Of a stretch of DNA of 64,000 nucleotides, positions 1 through 8,941 are shown piece by piece; position 1 is the stretch's first letter, and the number at the start of each line of letters is the position of its first letter. Source of the stretch: Ruania alba (GTDB lineage Bacteria; Actinomycetota; Actinomycetes; Actinomycetales; Beutenbergiaceae); contig NZ_FNTX01000002.1 of assembly GCF_900105765.1 (NCBI RefSeq), forward strand, positions 1,364,001 to 1,428,000, in the 5' to 3' direction. A program made the translations under genes and the position numbers. Under the pieces are notes generated by a model. That model was given only the letters and a program-made list of their open reading frames with translations. It was not told the DNA's origin and made no database searches.

Positions 1-498
1 GAGTGGTTCGACAAGTACCCGCCGGTCCGGCTCCCGCAGGAGGAACTGCCCGGTCACGTGGTGGTGATGGAGTCCGGTGGCGGCCGTGAGGTTGGCTTCT
101 GGGGCTCCGAGAACGTGATGGGCACGATCGGCGCCGGAGCGGTCGGGATCGTCACCGACGGCTACTGCCGCGACACTGCCGAGGTCACCCTGCAGCAGAA
201 TCCGATCTGTGTCCGTGGCCGCGGCCGCACCATCATCCCCGGGCGTATCGAGGTGGTGGAGGTGCAGGGCACGATCGCCGTCGGCGGGGTCCAGGTGCGA
301 CCGGGCGACATCGTCGGCTGCGACGACGACGGCCTCATCGTGGTGCCGGCCGAGGTTGCCGAAGAGGTCGCCACCCATGCGCGTGCCGTCCTCCTCGCGG
401 ACATGGAGGCGCGGCGCAAGCATTACCGAGCGCAGTCCCGGCCCGACGACGAGACCGTCGACGTCGAGGCCGTGATCGCCTACTACGCCGATCTGTGA
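1..498 (+). CDS. RraA-family aldolase/decarboxylase, 5' partial
   Basis: The frame is open from the first base, so only the C-terminal ~165 residues are visible; family members are usually 210-240 residues. The family signature GAGAVGIVTDGYCRD is present, with the Arg-Asp pair that in 4-hydroxy-4-methyl-2-oxoglutarate aldolases binds substrate and metal. By family knowledge such proteins cleave 4-hydroxy-2-oxo acids or decarboxylate oxaloacetate; some members (RraA proper) instead inhibit RNase E. The catabolic operon context favours the aldolase role. The stop overlaps the next start by 4 bp (GTGA at 495-498), so translation is probably coupled. The substrate cannot be told from sequence. 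Confidence 0.85.
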   Translation, partial: EWFDKYPPVRLPQEELPGHVVVMESGGGREVGFWGSENVMGTIGAGAVGIVTDGYCRDTAEVTLQQNPICVRGRGRTIIPGRIEVVEVQGTIAVGGVQVRPGDIVGCDDDGLIVVPAEVAEEVATHARAVLLADMEARRKHYRAQSRPDDETVDVEAVIAYYADL

Positions 499-1352
499 CG
501 ATGATCAGTCCGCAGACCTCCTCGGTGGCAGTGGTCGGCCTCGGCAACCTCGGTGCGCCGGTCGCCCACGCGCTCGTGGCGGCCGGCTGGCCGGTCACGG
601 TCTCCGACCGGAATGAGCAGCGGGCGGTGGCGCTGGCCGACCAGCTCGGCGCTCGGGCAGTGTCCGGGTCGGCGGTCGCCGCCGACATCGTCGTGGTCGT
701 GGTGACCGATGATGCGGCAGCACGTTCGGTGATCCTCGAGCCCGGCGGCCTGCTCGACCGGGATGCCGTGGGTCGGGGAGTCGTCCTGCACAGCACGGTG
801 CTGCCGGAGACTGCGCAGGCTATCGCGACCGCGTGCGAGGGCCGCGGCATCGCTGTCCTGGATGCACCGGTGAGCGGTGGCTCGGCTCGTGCACGCGAGG
901 GCGACCTCACGGCGATGGTGGGCGGGACCGCAACAGCGCTCGAGGAATTGCGGCCCGTCGTGGAATCGGTGGCCAGCACGCTCGTGCACGTTGGCCCACC
1001 TGGCGCCGGTGCGGCCGCCAAGCTGGGGAACCAGGTCATGATGTTCAGCGCCCTCGCCGGCGTGTTCGAGGCCATCGACCTCGCCTCGGCGCACGGGGTG
1101 AAGACCGATGCGCTCCTGCAGGTCGCGCAGAGCAGCACTGGCGCCTCGTGGGTGACCGAGCACTGGGGGTTCTTCCCGGAGACTGCCCGTGCCTACGACG
1201 AGTTGGGCACGCCGACGGCGCAGCGCCCCTGGTTCAAGGACCTGGACGAGATCGCGGCGGCCGCCGAGACTCAAGGGCTGACTCTGCCCTGGACCCTGGC
1301 CCTGGCCGGGACAATCGGCGAACGGATCGAGCGCGAGGCGGGGCAGCGATGA
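495..1352 (+). CDS. 3-hydroxyisobutyrate dehydrogenase-like NAD(P)-dependent oxidoreductase
   Basis: A 285-residue beta-hydroxyacid dehydrogenase. An N-terminal Rossmann fold shows VVGLGNLGAPVAHAL near residues 12-26. The substrate motif DAPVSGGSARAREG follows near residue 123, and the catalytic Lys lies in the AAAKLGNQ segment (about K176, with Asn three residues on). The family oxidises 3-hydroxy acids (3-hydroxyisobutyrate, tartronate semialdehyde/glycerate, hydroxy-sugar acids) with NAD(P). Together with the RraA-like aldolase upstream and a sugar-type importer downstream, it probably acts on a hydroxy-acid product of aldol cleavage. The GTG start at 495 overlaps the upstream stop; an ATG at 501 is the alternative. 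Confidence 0.9.
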   Translation: MTMISPQTSSVAVVGLGNLGAPVAHALVAAGWPVTVSDRNEQRAVALADQLGARAVSGSAVAADIVVVVVTDDAAARSVILEPGGLLDRDAVGRGVVLHSTVLPETAQAIATACEGRGIAVLDAPVSGGSARAREGDLTAMVGGTATALEELRPVVESVASTLVHVGPPGAGAAAKLGNQVMMFSALAGVFEAIDLASAHGVKTDALLQVAQSSTGASWVTEHWGFFPETARAYDELGTPTAQRPWFKDLDEIAAAAETQGLTLPWTLALAGTIGERIEREAGQR

Positions 1353-2281
1353 CCGCCACACCGGTCACCGCGGGCCGGACGAAGGTCGCCCTCTCTCGGA
1401 GCGAGAAGAAGGAGGCGCTGGCCGGGTTCGGATTCCTCAGTCCGTGGATCCTCGGCATGCTCACCCTCACCGCCGGACCGATGGCGTACTCGCTGTACCT
1501 GTCGTTCACCGACTACGACCTCCTCACACCACCGGAGTGGGCTGGTCTAGCCAACTACGAGGCGATGCTCGCTGACGACCGATTCCTCGCGTCCGCCGAG
1601 GTCACAGTGAAGTACGTGGCCGCCTCGGTGCCGCTGGTGCTGATCGCTGCGCTCGCCGTGGCCATGGTGCTGAGCCGAGGCCTGCGCTTCCTGCCGGGCT
1701 ACCGCGCTGCGTTCTACCTCCCCTCGCTGATCGGCGCGAGCGTGGCGATCGCGCTGCTATGGCGTGAGGTCTTCGGCCTGAACGGCATCGTCAACCAGGT
1801 CCTGGAATACGTCGGGATCGAGGGGCGCAGCTGGATCGGCAGCCCGGACACGGCGCTGCACACCCTGGTGATCCTGAATGTGTGGACCTTCGGTTCCACC
1901 ATGATCATCTTCCTGGCCGGGCTGCGGCAAGTGCCGCCTGAATACTACGAGGCGGCCGCCGTCGACGGTGCTGGGCGGGCTCGGAGGTTCTGGCACATCA
2001 CCATCCCGATGATCTCGCCTCTGATCTTCTTCAACGTGCTATTGACCACGGTGAACTCCTTCCAGGCGTTCACACCGGCCTACGTCGTGAGCGAGGGAAC
2101 CGGCGGACCGCTCAACTCGACCCTCTTCTACACGCTCTACCTCTACCAGCGCGGCTTCGCGAATCTGGACATGGGATACGCCGCAGCGATGGCTTGGGTG
2201 CTCGTTCTCGGGCTCGCGGTGTTCACTGCCGTGCTGTTCGCCACGTCGCGGTACTGGGTGCACTACGGAGACGAACGATGA
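1349..2281 (+). CDS. Sugar-type ABC transporter permease (MalF-like)
   Basis: A 310-residue inner-membrane permease with about six hydrophobic segments; the first follows a short basic N-terminus. The cytoplasmic EAA loop is visible near residues 197-217 (EYYEAAAVDGAGRARRFWHI). It would form the channel heterodimer with the permease encoded next. The frame stays open far upstream, but ATG 1349 overlaps the preceding stop (ATGA) and begins the part that looks like a permease, so it is the preferred start. No ATPase gene lies in the operon. In actinobacteria such CUT1 importers commonly use a shared MsiK-type ATPase encoded elsewhere. Confidence 0.93.
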   Translation: MTATPVTAGRTKVALSRSEKKEALAGFGFLSPWILGMLTLTAGPMAYSLYLSFTDYDLLTPPEWAGLANYEAMLADDRFLASAEVTVKYVAASVPLVLIAALAVAMVLSRGLRFLPGYRAAFYLPSLIGASVAIALLWREVFGLNGIVNQVLEYVGIEGRSWIGSPDTALHTLVILNVWTFGSTMIIFLAGLRQVPPEYYEAAAVDGAGRARRFWHITIPMISPLIFFNVLLTTVNSFQAFTPAYVVSEGTGGPLNSTLFYTLYLYQRGFANLDMGYAAAMAWVLVLGLAVFTAVLFATSRYWVHYGDER

Positions 2282-3186
2282 ACGCTACTGCCACGACCGC
2301 GCCGAACCGTTCCACGCGCTCGCCGTTGCGGCCGGTCCTGCGGCCGAGGCTCTCCCGGAACCGGATCGTCATCGGGCTCGCCAAGCACGCAGGCATGCTC
2401 TCGCTGCTGTTCGTGATCCTCTACCCGGTGCTCTGGATGATCGGTGCCTCGCTGCGCCCCGGGAACGAGACGTTCACCACCCTGGGGCTGTGGGCGGGGG
2501 ACCTGACTTTCGACAACTATGTGGAAGGTTGGAACGCGGGCAGCCTTTCCTTCGGCCGGTACTTCCTCAACTCGCTCGTCATCACCGGCCTGTGCATTGT
2601 CGGAAACGTCGTCGCGTGCTCACTCGCCGCGTTTGCTTTCGCGCGGTTGCGATTCCCGTACAAGCGCTTCATGTTCGCGCTGATGCTCGGCACCATGCTG
2701 CTCCCGTACCACGTGACGATGGTGCCGCAGTATGTGCTCTTCAACGAGCTGGCCTGGATCAACACCGTCCTGCCGCTGACCGTGCCGAAGTTCCTGGCCA
2801 CGGACGCCTTCTTCGTCTTCCTGATGGTGCAGTTCGTGCGCACGTTGCCGCGCGAGCTCGATGACGCCGCACGCCTGGACGGATGTGGATACGTCGGGAT
2901 CTTCGGTCGCATCGTGCTGCCGTTATCCATCCCCGCGATCGGGACCACGGCACTGTTCACCTTCATCAACACCTGGAACGACTTCCTCGGCCCGCTCCTC
3001 TACCTGAACCGGCCGGAGATGTGGACCGTGGCCCAAGGGCTCAACTCGTTCGTGGACATCACGACGCAGTCTGCCTACGGCCAGCTCTTCGCGATGGCCG
3101 CGCTCTCGATCGCGCCGATCGTCGGGTTCTTCCTGGCGGCCCAGCGCCTCCTGATCGAGGGCATCGCGACGAGCGGTCTGAAATGA
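2278..3186 (+). CDS. Sugar-type ABC transporter permease (MalG-like)
   Basis: A 302-residue second permease of the importer. It has six predicted membrane helices and the EAA loop near residue 193 (ELDDAARLDGCGYVGIFG). A basic, Pro-rich N-terminal tail precedes the first helix (GMLSLLFVILYPVLWMIG). The ATG at 2278 overlaps the upstream stop by 4 bp, so both permeases are probably translated in equal amounts. It belongs to the CUT1 carbohydrate importer family; the ligand is unknown. Confidence 0.93.
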   Translation: MNATATTAPNRSTRSPLRPVLRPRLSRNRIVIGLAKHAGMLSLLFVILYPVLWMIGASLRPGNETFTTLGLWAGDLTFDNYVEGWNAGSLSFGRYFLNSLVITGLCIVGNVVACSLAAFAFARLRFPYKRFMFALMLGTMLLPYHVTMVPQYVLFNELAWINTVLPLTVPKFLATDAFFVFLMVQFVRTLPRELDDAARLDGCGYVGIFGRIVLPLSIPAIGTTALFTFINTWNDFLGPLLYLNRPEMWTVAQGLNSFVDITTQSAYGQLFAMAALSIAPIVGFFLAAQRLLIEGIATSGLK

Positions 3187-3214
3187 CACCCAATCCCAAA
3201 GGAGGGACTGTCCG

Positions 3215-4579
3215 ATGAATCGGAAACACATGGTGCGTCTCGCTGCCACGAGCGTGGCAGCGGCGTCGCTGATCGCCGCCGCTGGATGCTCGTCCGGCAC
3301 TCGCGTGGGCGAGGAGAACCCAACCCCGGCCGAGGGTCAGGACGGCACCGGCGAGGTGACCGGGTCCGTACGGGCCGCGTGGTGGGGATCGGCTCCCCGG
3401 CACGAGGTGACCAACGCCGTCTTCGATCTGTTCGAGGAGGCCAACGACGGCGTCACGGTCGAGCGCGAGTTCGCTGACTTCGGGGCGCACTTCGAACGGC
3501 TCAACGTGCAGGCCTCGAGCGGGAACATGCCGTGCCTGCCGCAACTGCAGGGGCGTCAGCTCAACGACTACACCACCCGCGATCTGTTGCTGCCGCTGGA
3601 CCCGATGATCGAATCCGGGGCGATCGACGTCAGCGACATCCCGGCCGAAGTACTGGACACCGGCCGCGGGCTTGATGGCGAGCTGTACATGATCCCCTAC
3701 GGCGCGGCATACGACGCGTTGCTGGTGAACGAGTCCGTGGCTGAGGAGATCGGCGTGGGCCTTCCGCCCGAGGGGTACACCTGGGAGGACTTCTTCGATT
3801 GGGCCGCGCAGGCACAGGCCGAGCTTCCGGACGGGATGAACGCGCTCAACCTCGGTGGGTCGCGGCCCAACTTCCTGATCAGCTACGTCGCCGCCTCGGG
3901 AGAGAGTCTCTTCGAGGGCAGTGAGCTCGGCTTCTCCCAGGAACTGCTGGTGGAGTACTGGAGCCAGTGGGAGGAAGCCCGCACTGAGGGCGTCACGATC
4001 ACCCCGGAGGAGGATGCCGAGATGCCCTCCGCGCCCGACCAGAATTACGTGGCGCAAGGACGCACGCTCGCGGACACGGCACCGGGCAACGCATTGGTCA
4101 ACGCCCAGGCCACCCTGGACGGCACCGGTGACGGCGGAGCGCTGACCACCGTGGCGCTGCCGTCCGGACCAGCAGGGTCGGGCAACGTGCTGTTCACCTC
4201 CGGCTTCGGGATCGCGGCCAGTTGCGACAACGTACCCAGCGCGGCAGCTGCTATCGACTTCTGGGCCACCGACGACGAGGCTGCAGCAGTGTTCGCCTCC
4301 AACAACGGTGCGGTGACGAACACCAGCCACCTGGAGGAGCAGCTCGCCGATTCGGACATGCCGGAGCTGCAGGCCCACAGTTTGGAACTGTACGGCCAGA
4401 TCGCCGCGAATGAGCCACCTACTGTGGTGTACCCGCCCGGATACCAGGCTGCCTTTGAGGACGCCTACGGGCGTGCCTACGAGTCGATCGCCTTCGGCGG
4501 GACGGACGTGCAGGAGGCCGCCGAGGCGTTCTTCACCGAGGTGAATGCTTCGCTCGCCGATGCCGCTCAGGAGGAGTGA
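3215..4579 (+). CDS. ABC transporter substrate-binding lipoprotein
   Basis: A 454-residue extracellular solute-binding protein (family 1). The signal peptide ends in a lipobox (LIAAAGC, Cys25), so the mature protein should be anchored to the outer face of the membrane. It should capture the ligand for the two permeases encoded just upstream. A strong ribosome-binding site (AAAGGAGGG, 3198-3206) precedes the ATG, consistent with the binding protein being made in excess over the permeases. Family folds bind mono- or oligosaccharides and related polar compounds. The surrounding lactonase and hydroxy-acid enzymes suggest a sugar acid or lactone rather than a plain sugar. Confidence 0.93.
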   Translation: MNRKHMVRLAATSVAAASLIAAAGCSSGTRVGEENPTPAEGQDGTGEVTGSVRAAWWGSAPRHEVTNAVFDLFEEANDGVTVEREFADFGAHFERLNVQASSGNMPCLPQLQGRQLNDYTTRDLLLPLDPMIESGAIDVSDIPAEVLDTGRGLDGELYMIPYGAAYDALLVNESVAEEIGVGLPPEGYTWEDFFDWAAQAQAELPDGMNALNLGGSRPNFLISYVAASGESLFEGSELGFSQELLVEYWSQWEEARTEGVTITPEEDAEMPSAPDQNYVAQGRTLADTAPGNALVNAQATLDGTGDGGALTTVALPSGPAGSGNVLFTSGFGIAASCDNVPSAAAAIDFWATDDEAAAVFASNNGAVTNTSHLEEQLADSDMPELQAHSLELYGQIAANEPPTVVYPPGYQAAFEDAYGRAYESIAFGGTDVQEAAEAFFTEVNASLADAAQEE

Positions 4580-4610
4580 TGGAGATGGGCGCGACGGGGA
4601 GCGAGGCGCG

Positions 4611-5818
4611 GTGAACTCGGACGATCAGACCAACTCGGCGGATACCGGACGCACGGGCACGCCCACCGACAGCGGTGGCGCTCTTGCCGGGATGCGCGTG
4701 CTGGATCTCAGCCAGATCATGGCGGGACCGTTCTGCACGATGATCCTCGGTGACCTGGGTGCGGACGTGGTGAAGGTGGAGAACCCCGACTCCGGCGACC
4801 AGTCCCGGCGGTCCTGGGGGCGTCCCGGTCTCGGGGAGGATAGCCGGGCCTTCATGTCGCTGAACCGGAACAAGCGGAGTGTCACGCTCGACCTCAAGAG
4901 CGAGTCCGGCCGGGAGCAGTTCCGGCAACTGGTTCGGACCGCGGACGTGGTGATCGAGAACTGGCGGCCCGGCGTGGCGGAGCGACTCGGCGCAGATTAC
5001 GCCACGCTCCGTGAAGTCAACCCACGGCTGATCTACGCCTCGATCACCGGGTTCGGGCAGAGCGGCCCCTATGCGGACCGGCCTGGGTATGACCTGATCG
5101 CCCAGGCCATGTCCGGCGTCATGTCGATCACCGGCGAGCCCGGGGGCGGCCGGTCAAGTCCGGCCTGCCGGTGGCTGATCTGGGTGCGGGCCTTTACGCC
5201 GTGATCGGCATCCTCGCCGCCTGGTCGCACGTCAAAGAGACCGGGGAGGGGCAGTACGTGGAGCTTTCCCTGTTCGAGTCGGCGCTCTCGTTCTCGGTCT
5301 GGGAGTCCACGGAGTACTGGTCTACCGGCCGGGTACCGGAACCGCTGGGGTCGGCGAACCGGATGTCGGCCCCTTATCAGGCGCTCCGGACTCAGGATGG
5401 TTATGTCACGGTGGGGGCGAACAATGACCGCCTATGGCGCCGGATGTGCCACGCGATCGGCGCGCCGTGGCTGATCGAGGACGCCCGGTTCGTCGACAAC
5501 ACGGCGCGCATGCAGAACCGCGCCGTGCTCGAGGAGGTGCTCGAGCGCGAGCTGGACTCGGCCGGTACCAACGAATGGGTGGAACGGTTGCTGGCTGCGG
5601 GCGTGCCGGCCGGCCCGATCCAGAACTACGCACAGGTGCTTGATCAGGACCCGCATGTGCGTGCGCGGGGGATGATCGCCGAGGTGGACCATCCCGTGGA
5701 AGGTGCCGTCCCCGTGCTCGCCTCCGCGTTGCGGATGTCCGGCACGCCACCGCGCATCCGACTCGCACCACCGTTGCTCGGTGAGCACACGGCCGAACTG
5801 CTGGAGGGGTCGGAGTGA
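4611..5818 (+). pseudogene. CaiB/BaiF (family III) CoA-transferase, frameshifted
   Basis: Two overlapping frames together give a complete family III CoA-transferase of about 402 residues. The first (from GTG 4611) carries MRVLDLSQIMAGPFCTMILG and the catalytic Asp of the YDLIAQAMSG motif (about D161). The second resumes as PVKSGLPVADLGAGLYA and runs to 5818. The break is at the GGGGG run 5142-5146: one extra G restores GEPGGRPVKSG, the expected family sequence. The damage is therefore a single missing base, which could be a real mutation or an assembly error. The enzyme would move CoA between carboxylic acids, feeding the crotonase-fold protein encoded next, whose start overlaps its stop. Confidence 0.88.
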
Positions 5819-6597
5819 GGACCTCCCTGGAGCCGCAGATCGAGGTCGAGCAGGGCACCTCCGTCTGGACGGTCCGGGTCAGTCATCCTCAGCGGCGCGG
5901 CGCCCTGACTGCCGAGATGTACGACGCACTGGAGGCGCTCGCGCACCGGGCCCGCTCGGACACGGATCTGCGATGCGTGGTGATCACCGGGACCCCGGGA
6001 GCCTTCTGCGCGGGGACCGACGTGCGTGGCTTCACCGAGTTCTCCGCCGACGGCGCCGACGGGCTCGCGTACGAACGACGGCTCGAGCAGGTATTCGCAG
6101 CAATCGAGGCGATCCCGGTGCCAGTACTGGCCGCCGTCGACGGGCCCGCCATGGGCGGGGGCCTGGCGCTGGTGGCGTGCTGTGATCTGGTGGTCGCCTC
6201 TGATCGGGCGCGGTTCGGCGCACCGATCGCGCAGACGCTCGGGAACTGCATCCCGATCGCGGTGGTGGACCGGCTCGAGCGGGCCGTCGGAGTCTCCCGA
6301 GTGCGGGAGCTGCTGCTGCTGTCGGAGCGTTGGGCGGCTGACGATGCCCGCGCTGCCGGCCTGGTCCACCGCGTGTGCGAGGCCGACGGCCTGGCGGCGC
6401 TGGTGGAGAAGACGGTCGCGGACCTGACAGCGGGGGCACCGCTGACCTTGCAGACAGTCAAGACGATGATTCGGCGGCTGGCCACACGGGATATGCGCGA
6501 CGAGGACCTGCTCACCCGGGTCTACGGGAGCGCTGACTTCCGTGAGGGAATCACGGCATTCACCGAGAAGAGGAGGCCACGATGGAGCGGGGCATGA
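5815..6597 (+). CDS. Enoyl-CoA hydratase/isomerase (crotonase) family protein
   Basis: A 260-residue crotonase fold. The oxyanion-hole segments GTPGAFCAGTDV and DGPAMGGGLALVACCDLVV are clear. Both glutamates used by true enoyl-CoA hydratases look replaced: GGG-C-E becomes GGG-L-A, and the later G-x-P-E becomes FGAPI. Hydration is therefore doubtful; other crotonase reactions (isomerisation, hydrolysis, C-C cleavage) remain possible. The GTG start overlaps the CoA-transferase stop by 4 bp and the end overlaps the amidohydrolase start by 16 bp, so it is co-expressed with a CoA-activating enzyme. The substrate is unknown. Confidence 0.9.
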   Translation: MRTSLEPQIEVEQGTSVWTVRVSHPQRRGALTAEMYDALEALAHRARSDTDLRCVVITGTPGAFCAGTDVRGFTEFSADGADGLAYERRLEQVFAAIEAIPVPVLAAVDGPAMGGGLALVACCDLVVASDRARFGAPIAQTLGNCIPIAVVDRLERAVGVSRVRELLLLSERWAADDARAAGLVHRVCEADGLAALVEKTVADLTAGAPLTLQTVKTMIRRLATRDMRDEDLLTRVYGSADFREGITAFTEKRRPRWSGA

Positions 6598-7445
6598 TCG
6601 ACGCTCATCATCATTTCTGGCGTCTCGCGGCGCAGGAGCAGCCGTGGCGCACTCACGACCATGCGGCGCTGGCGCGGGACTTCCTCCCGGAGGATCTGCG
6701 GCCGCTGCTACAGGAGGCCGGCGTCGCCGGGACTGTTCTGGTCCAGAGCGTGGATGAGCCCGCCGAGAATGACCGACTGACAGCGTTCGCCGCCGCGGAT
6801 CTCGTGCGTGGGGTCGTGGGCTGGTTGCCGCTGGCCACGCCTGACGCGGCCGAGGCCGAGCTGGACCGGTCCCGCACTGACCATTGGTCCGGCGTGCGGT
6901 GCTTGATCGGGCGCGACGACGTGCCGTGGCTCGGGCAGGCGCGCGTGCGCCGGCTGCTGCGCCGGCTCGCCGCGGACGGCCTGTCCTGGGACGTTGTTCC
7001 GGTGACCGCTGCCCAGGTGGATGCCGTGGTGGACGTCGCCCGAGCACTACCCGAGCTGCGCATCGTGGTGGATCACCTGGCCCGCCCGCCACTCGATGGC
7101 GGAGACCGGCAGGGGTGGGCGAAGCGCATCAGCGCGCTCGCGGCCTGCCCGAACATTGCGATCAAGGTGTCCGTCGGGATCGATGTGCTGACCGGCTGGC
7201 AGGGTTGGGACGTCCATGCTCTGGACGCCCCGCTCCGGCACGTGCTGAACCGTTTCGGACCCGAGCGGTGCATGCTGGCCAGCAACTGGCCGGTGATCAC
7301 CCTGCGCGCCGATTACATCCGCGCCTGGCAGGACCTCGATGCCACCCTGACCCGGCTCGGCCTTGACGCCACAGAGGGCGCGGCGGTGCGCGGCGGGACC
7401 GCCGAGCGCTGGTACGGCCTGGCTGCGGTGATCGACGATGAGTGA
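6582..7445 (+). CDS. Amidohydrolase-2 family (COG3618, lactonase-like)
   Basis: A 287-residue TIM-barrel metal hydrolase. The N-terminal metal motif is MIDAHHHFW (H9, H11). It is followed by the DFLPEDLRPLLQEAG segment typical of L-fuconolactonase-like proteins, then VVDHLARPP. The usual C-terminal SDWPV motif, whose Asp is catalytic in the family, reads SNWPV here, so activity may be altered or lost. Relatives hydrolyse sugar lactones or 2-pyrone-4,6-dicarboxylate. ATG 6582 follows a GAGGAGG-type site (AAGAGGAGGCC) inside the previous gene. The 3' end overlaps the next gene by 8 bp. Confidence 0.88.
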   Translation: MERGMIDAHHHFWRLAAQEQPWRTHDHAALARDFLPEDLRPLLQEAGVAGTVLVQSVDEPAENDRLTAFAAADLVRGVVGWLPLATPDAAEAELDRSRTDHWSGVRCLIGRDDVPWLGQARVRRLLRRLAADGLSWDVVPVTAAQVDAVVDVARALPELRIVVDHLARPPLDGGDRQGWAKRISALAACPNIAIKVSVGIDVLTGWQGWDVHALDAPLRHVLNRFGPERCMLASNWPVITLRADYIRAWQDLDATLTRLGLDATEGAAVRGGTAERWYGLAAVIDDE

Positions 7446-7986
7446 GCGTCCTTGGCAGCTGGGCTCCGCGGTCCCGCACGTGCATCCCGAGGCATGGCTG
7501 GCGCCCGGCTGCGTGGTGATCGGGGACGTCACGCTCGGCGCGCATGCCAGTATCTGGTACGGGGCCGTCGTGCGTGCCGATCAGGAGGAGATCGCGATCG
7601 GGGACCGGTCCAATCTGCAGGACGGGGTGGTCGCCCACTCCGACCCAGGTATCCCGCTGCGCGTGGGCGCAGGGGTGACGGTCGGCCATAACGCCGTGCT
7701 GCATGGTTGCCAGGTGGACGACGGTGTGCTGATCGGCATGGGCGCGAGGCTCCTGAACGGTTCCAGCGTCGGTGCGGGGTCTCTGGTAGCCGCCGGTGCC
7801 CTGGTTCCGGAGGGGATGACCATCCCTGCCGGGGTGCTCGCCGTCGGGGCGCCGGCGAAGGTGCGCCGTGACCTGACGGAAGAGGAGGTCGCGAACCTCC
7901 GGCGCTCGGCGGGTGAGTACGTGTCGTTGGCGCATCGGCATCGGCAGGCCCGTCGCGTCGCGCCCGCCGACGCGCCACCTCAGTAG
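7438..7986 (+). CDS. Gamma-carbonic-anhydrase-like left-handed beta-helix protein
   Basis: A 182-residue hexapeptide-repeat protein. All three zinc-binding histidines of the gamma class appear present, in QDGVVAHSD and GHNAVLHGC. Proteins of this group (YrdA/PaaY/CaiE type) are either carbonic anhydrases or thioesterase-like partners in CoA-dependent catabolism. The position as last gene of an operon with a CoA-transferase and a crotonase-fold protein resembles the PaaY/CaiE arrangement and favours a CoA-related housekeeping role. It overlaps the upstream gene by 8 bp. Its stop also overlaps by 7 bp the end of the convergent membrane-protein gene. Confidence 0.88.
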   Translation: MSERPWQLGSAVPHVHPEAWLAPGCVVIGDVTLGAHASIWYGAVVRADQEEIAIGDRSNLQDGVVAHSDPGIPLRVGAGVTVGHNAVLHGCQVDDGVLIGMGARLLNGSSVGAGSLVAAGALVPEGMTIPAGVLAVGAPAKVRRDLTEEEVANLRRSAGEYVSLAHRHRQARRVAPADAPPQ

Positions 7987-8507
7987 TGCAGGTGAAACAC
8001 CGATTGCACCAGTCGGCCGAACAGATAGATGACCATCGGCCCGAAGGTCGCCAGCCCGAGGCCCAGTCCGATGGCCGCCGCGCGCTGCGGGAGGTTGGAG
8101 CGGCGCAGGCCGATGAGTCCCAGGATGCAGGCGGCCAGGCTGGTGATCGTCACCACGATGTCGTAGCCGATGAGGAAGACGTCGTAGAACGCGGTCCCGT
8201 ACATGCTCGTCGGACCGAAGGACCAGACCAGCTGAGCGAGGGTCGAGATCCCGGCGCAGACTAGGCCGAACACCAGAGCTAGCCGCCCTGCGGTGTTCCT
8301 GCTCGAGGCCGATCCCGCTGATCCGGTCGGTGCGCCGTAGGGTCCGCGGGCTTGCTGGTGCGCGCCGGCCTGCTGCGGTGGACCAGCCTGCAGCGGAGCG
8401 CTCTGCGGTGTCGCACCGTCCGGCGCGGTGGCGCCGTACTGGTGCGGTGCTGCGAACGGGTCGTTCGGCTGATCGGGAGGCTGCTGACTCATTGGTGGGT
8501 GGGACAT
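7980..8507 (-). CDS. DUF4190-like small membrane protein with Pro/Gln-rich N-terminus
   Basis: A 175-residue protein. The N-terminal ~70 residues are rich in Pro, Gln, Gly and Ala and likely disordered. The C-terminal part begins at NTAGRLALVFGLV and holds about three membrane helices separated by the RRSNLPQRAAAIG loop. The function is unknown; such proteins are common in actinobacteria. I chose ATG 8507 (MSHPP) because the downstream paralogue has a matching MSHPP start; ATG 8492 is possible. The longer open frame up to 8984 contains no membrane features of its own. Confidence 0.7.
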   Translation of the reverse strand: MSHPPMSQQPPDQPNDPFAAPHQYGATAPDGATPQSAPLQAGPPQQAGAHQQARGPYGAPTGSAGSASSRNTAGRLALVFGLVCAGISTLAQLVWSFGPTSMYGTAFYDVFLIGYDIVVTITSLAACILGLIGLRRSNLPQRAAAIGLGLGLATFGPMVIYLFGRLVQSVFHLHY

Positions 8508-8608
8508 CGTTCGAGTGTGGCCCAGGCGCAGTGGGGATGCCACGACCCGCGATGGGGACAACTGACCACGGGGGCGGTGATCACGGTGAGCGGGCTCGCG
8601 TTCGCAGC

Positions 8609-8941
8609 TCACATGGCCGCGACCAGGAGTGGACCGAGGGTCCCCACGAGCGCTCCCAGCACCGCGCTCGCGCCCAGCGCCAGGCCAGCAGCGGCGGCCC
8701 GGTGAGGCGCATTCCTCTGACGCAGACCCACCGCCCCGGTGACGCACGCAGCGATGGCGAGCACCGCCGTCGTGATCTGGAACGGGGCGAGGACGGCGCT
8801 CGCAGAGCCGACGCTGACACTGGACAAGGCCATGAGGCGCGGCAGCGCATAGGCGACCATCTGATGCGCCAGCCCGACTGCCACTGTCACCACGCCCAGG
8901 ATCAGCGAGATGAGACCGGCGGTGTTCCGCGCCGGCGGCAC
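8609..8941 (-). CDS. DUF4190-like small membrane protein, paralogue; start probably lost by frameshift
   Basis: A 110-residue hydrophobic protein related to the gene beside it: NTAGLISLILGVV here matches NTAGRLALVFGLV, and RQRNAPHRAAAAGLALG matches RRSNLPQRAAAIGLGLG. The open frame starts only at a GTG (8941) without a clear ribosome site. An ATG at 8964 in another frame encodes MSHPPSP, the same N-terminus as the paralogue. Adding one base to the CCCC run (plus-strand GGGG 8945-8948) joins the two into MSHPPSPTVPPARNTAG. The true gene is probably 8609-8964 with a one-base indel. The function is unknown. Confidence 0.65.
   Translation of the reverse strand: MPPARNTAGLISLILGVVTVAVGLAHQMVAYALPRLMALSSVSVGSASAVLAPFQITTAVLAIAACVTGAVGLRQRNAPHRAAAAGLALGASAVLGALVGTLGPLLVAAM

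Noticed and set aside
3059-4378. A 439-codon minus-strand frame
   Set aside because: Antisense to the binding lipoprotein, whose signal and ribosome site are clear.
5142-5171. Programmed -1 frameshift in the CoA-transferase
   Set aside because: A G run is present but there is no clear slippery heptamer or downstream hairpin, and three other genes show the same type of break; an indel is simpler.
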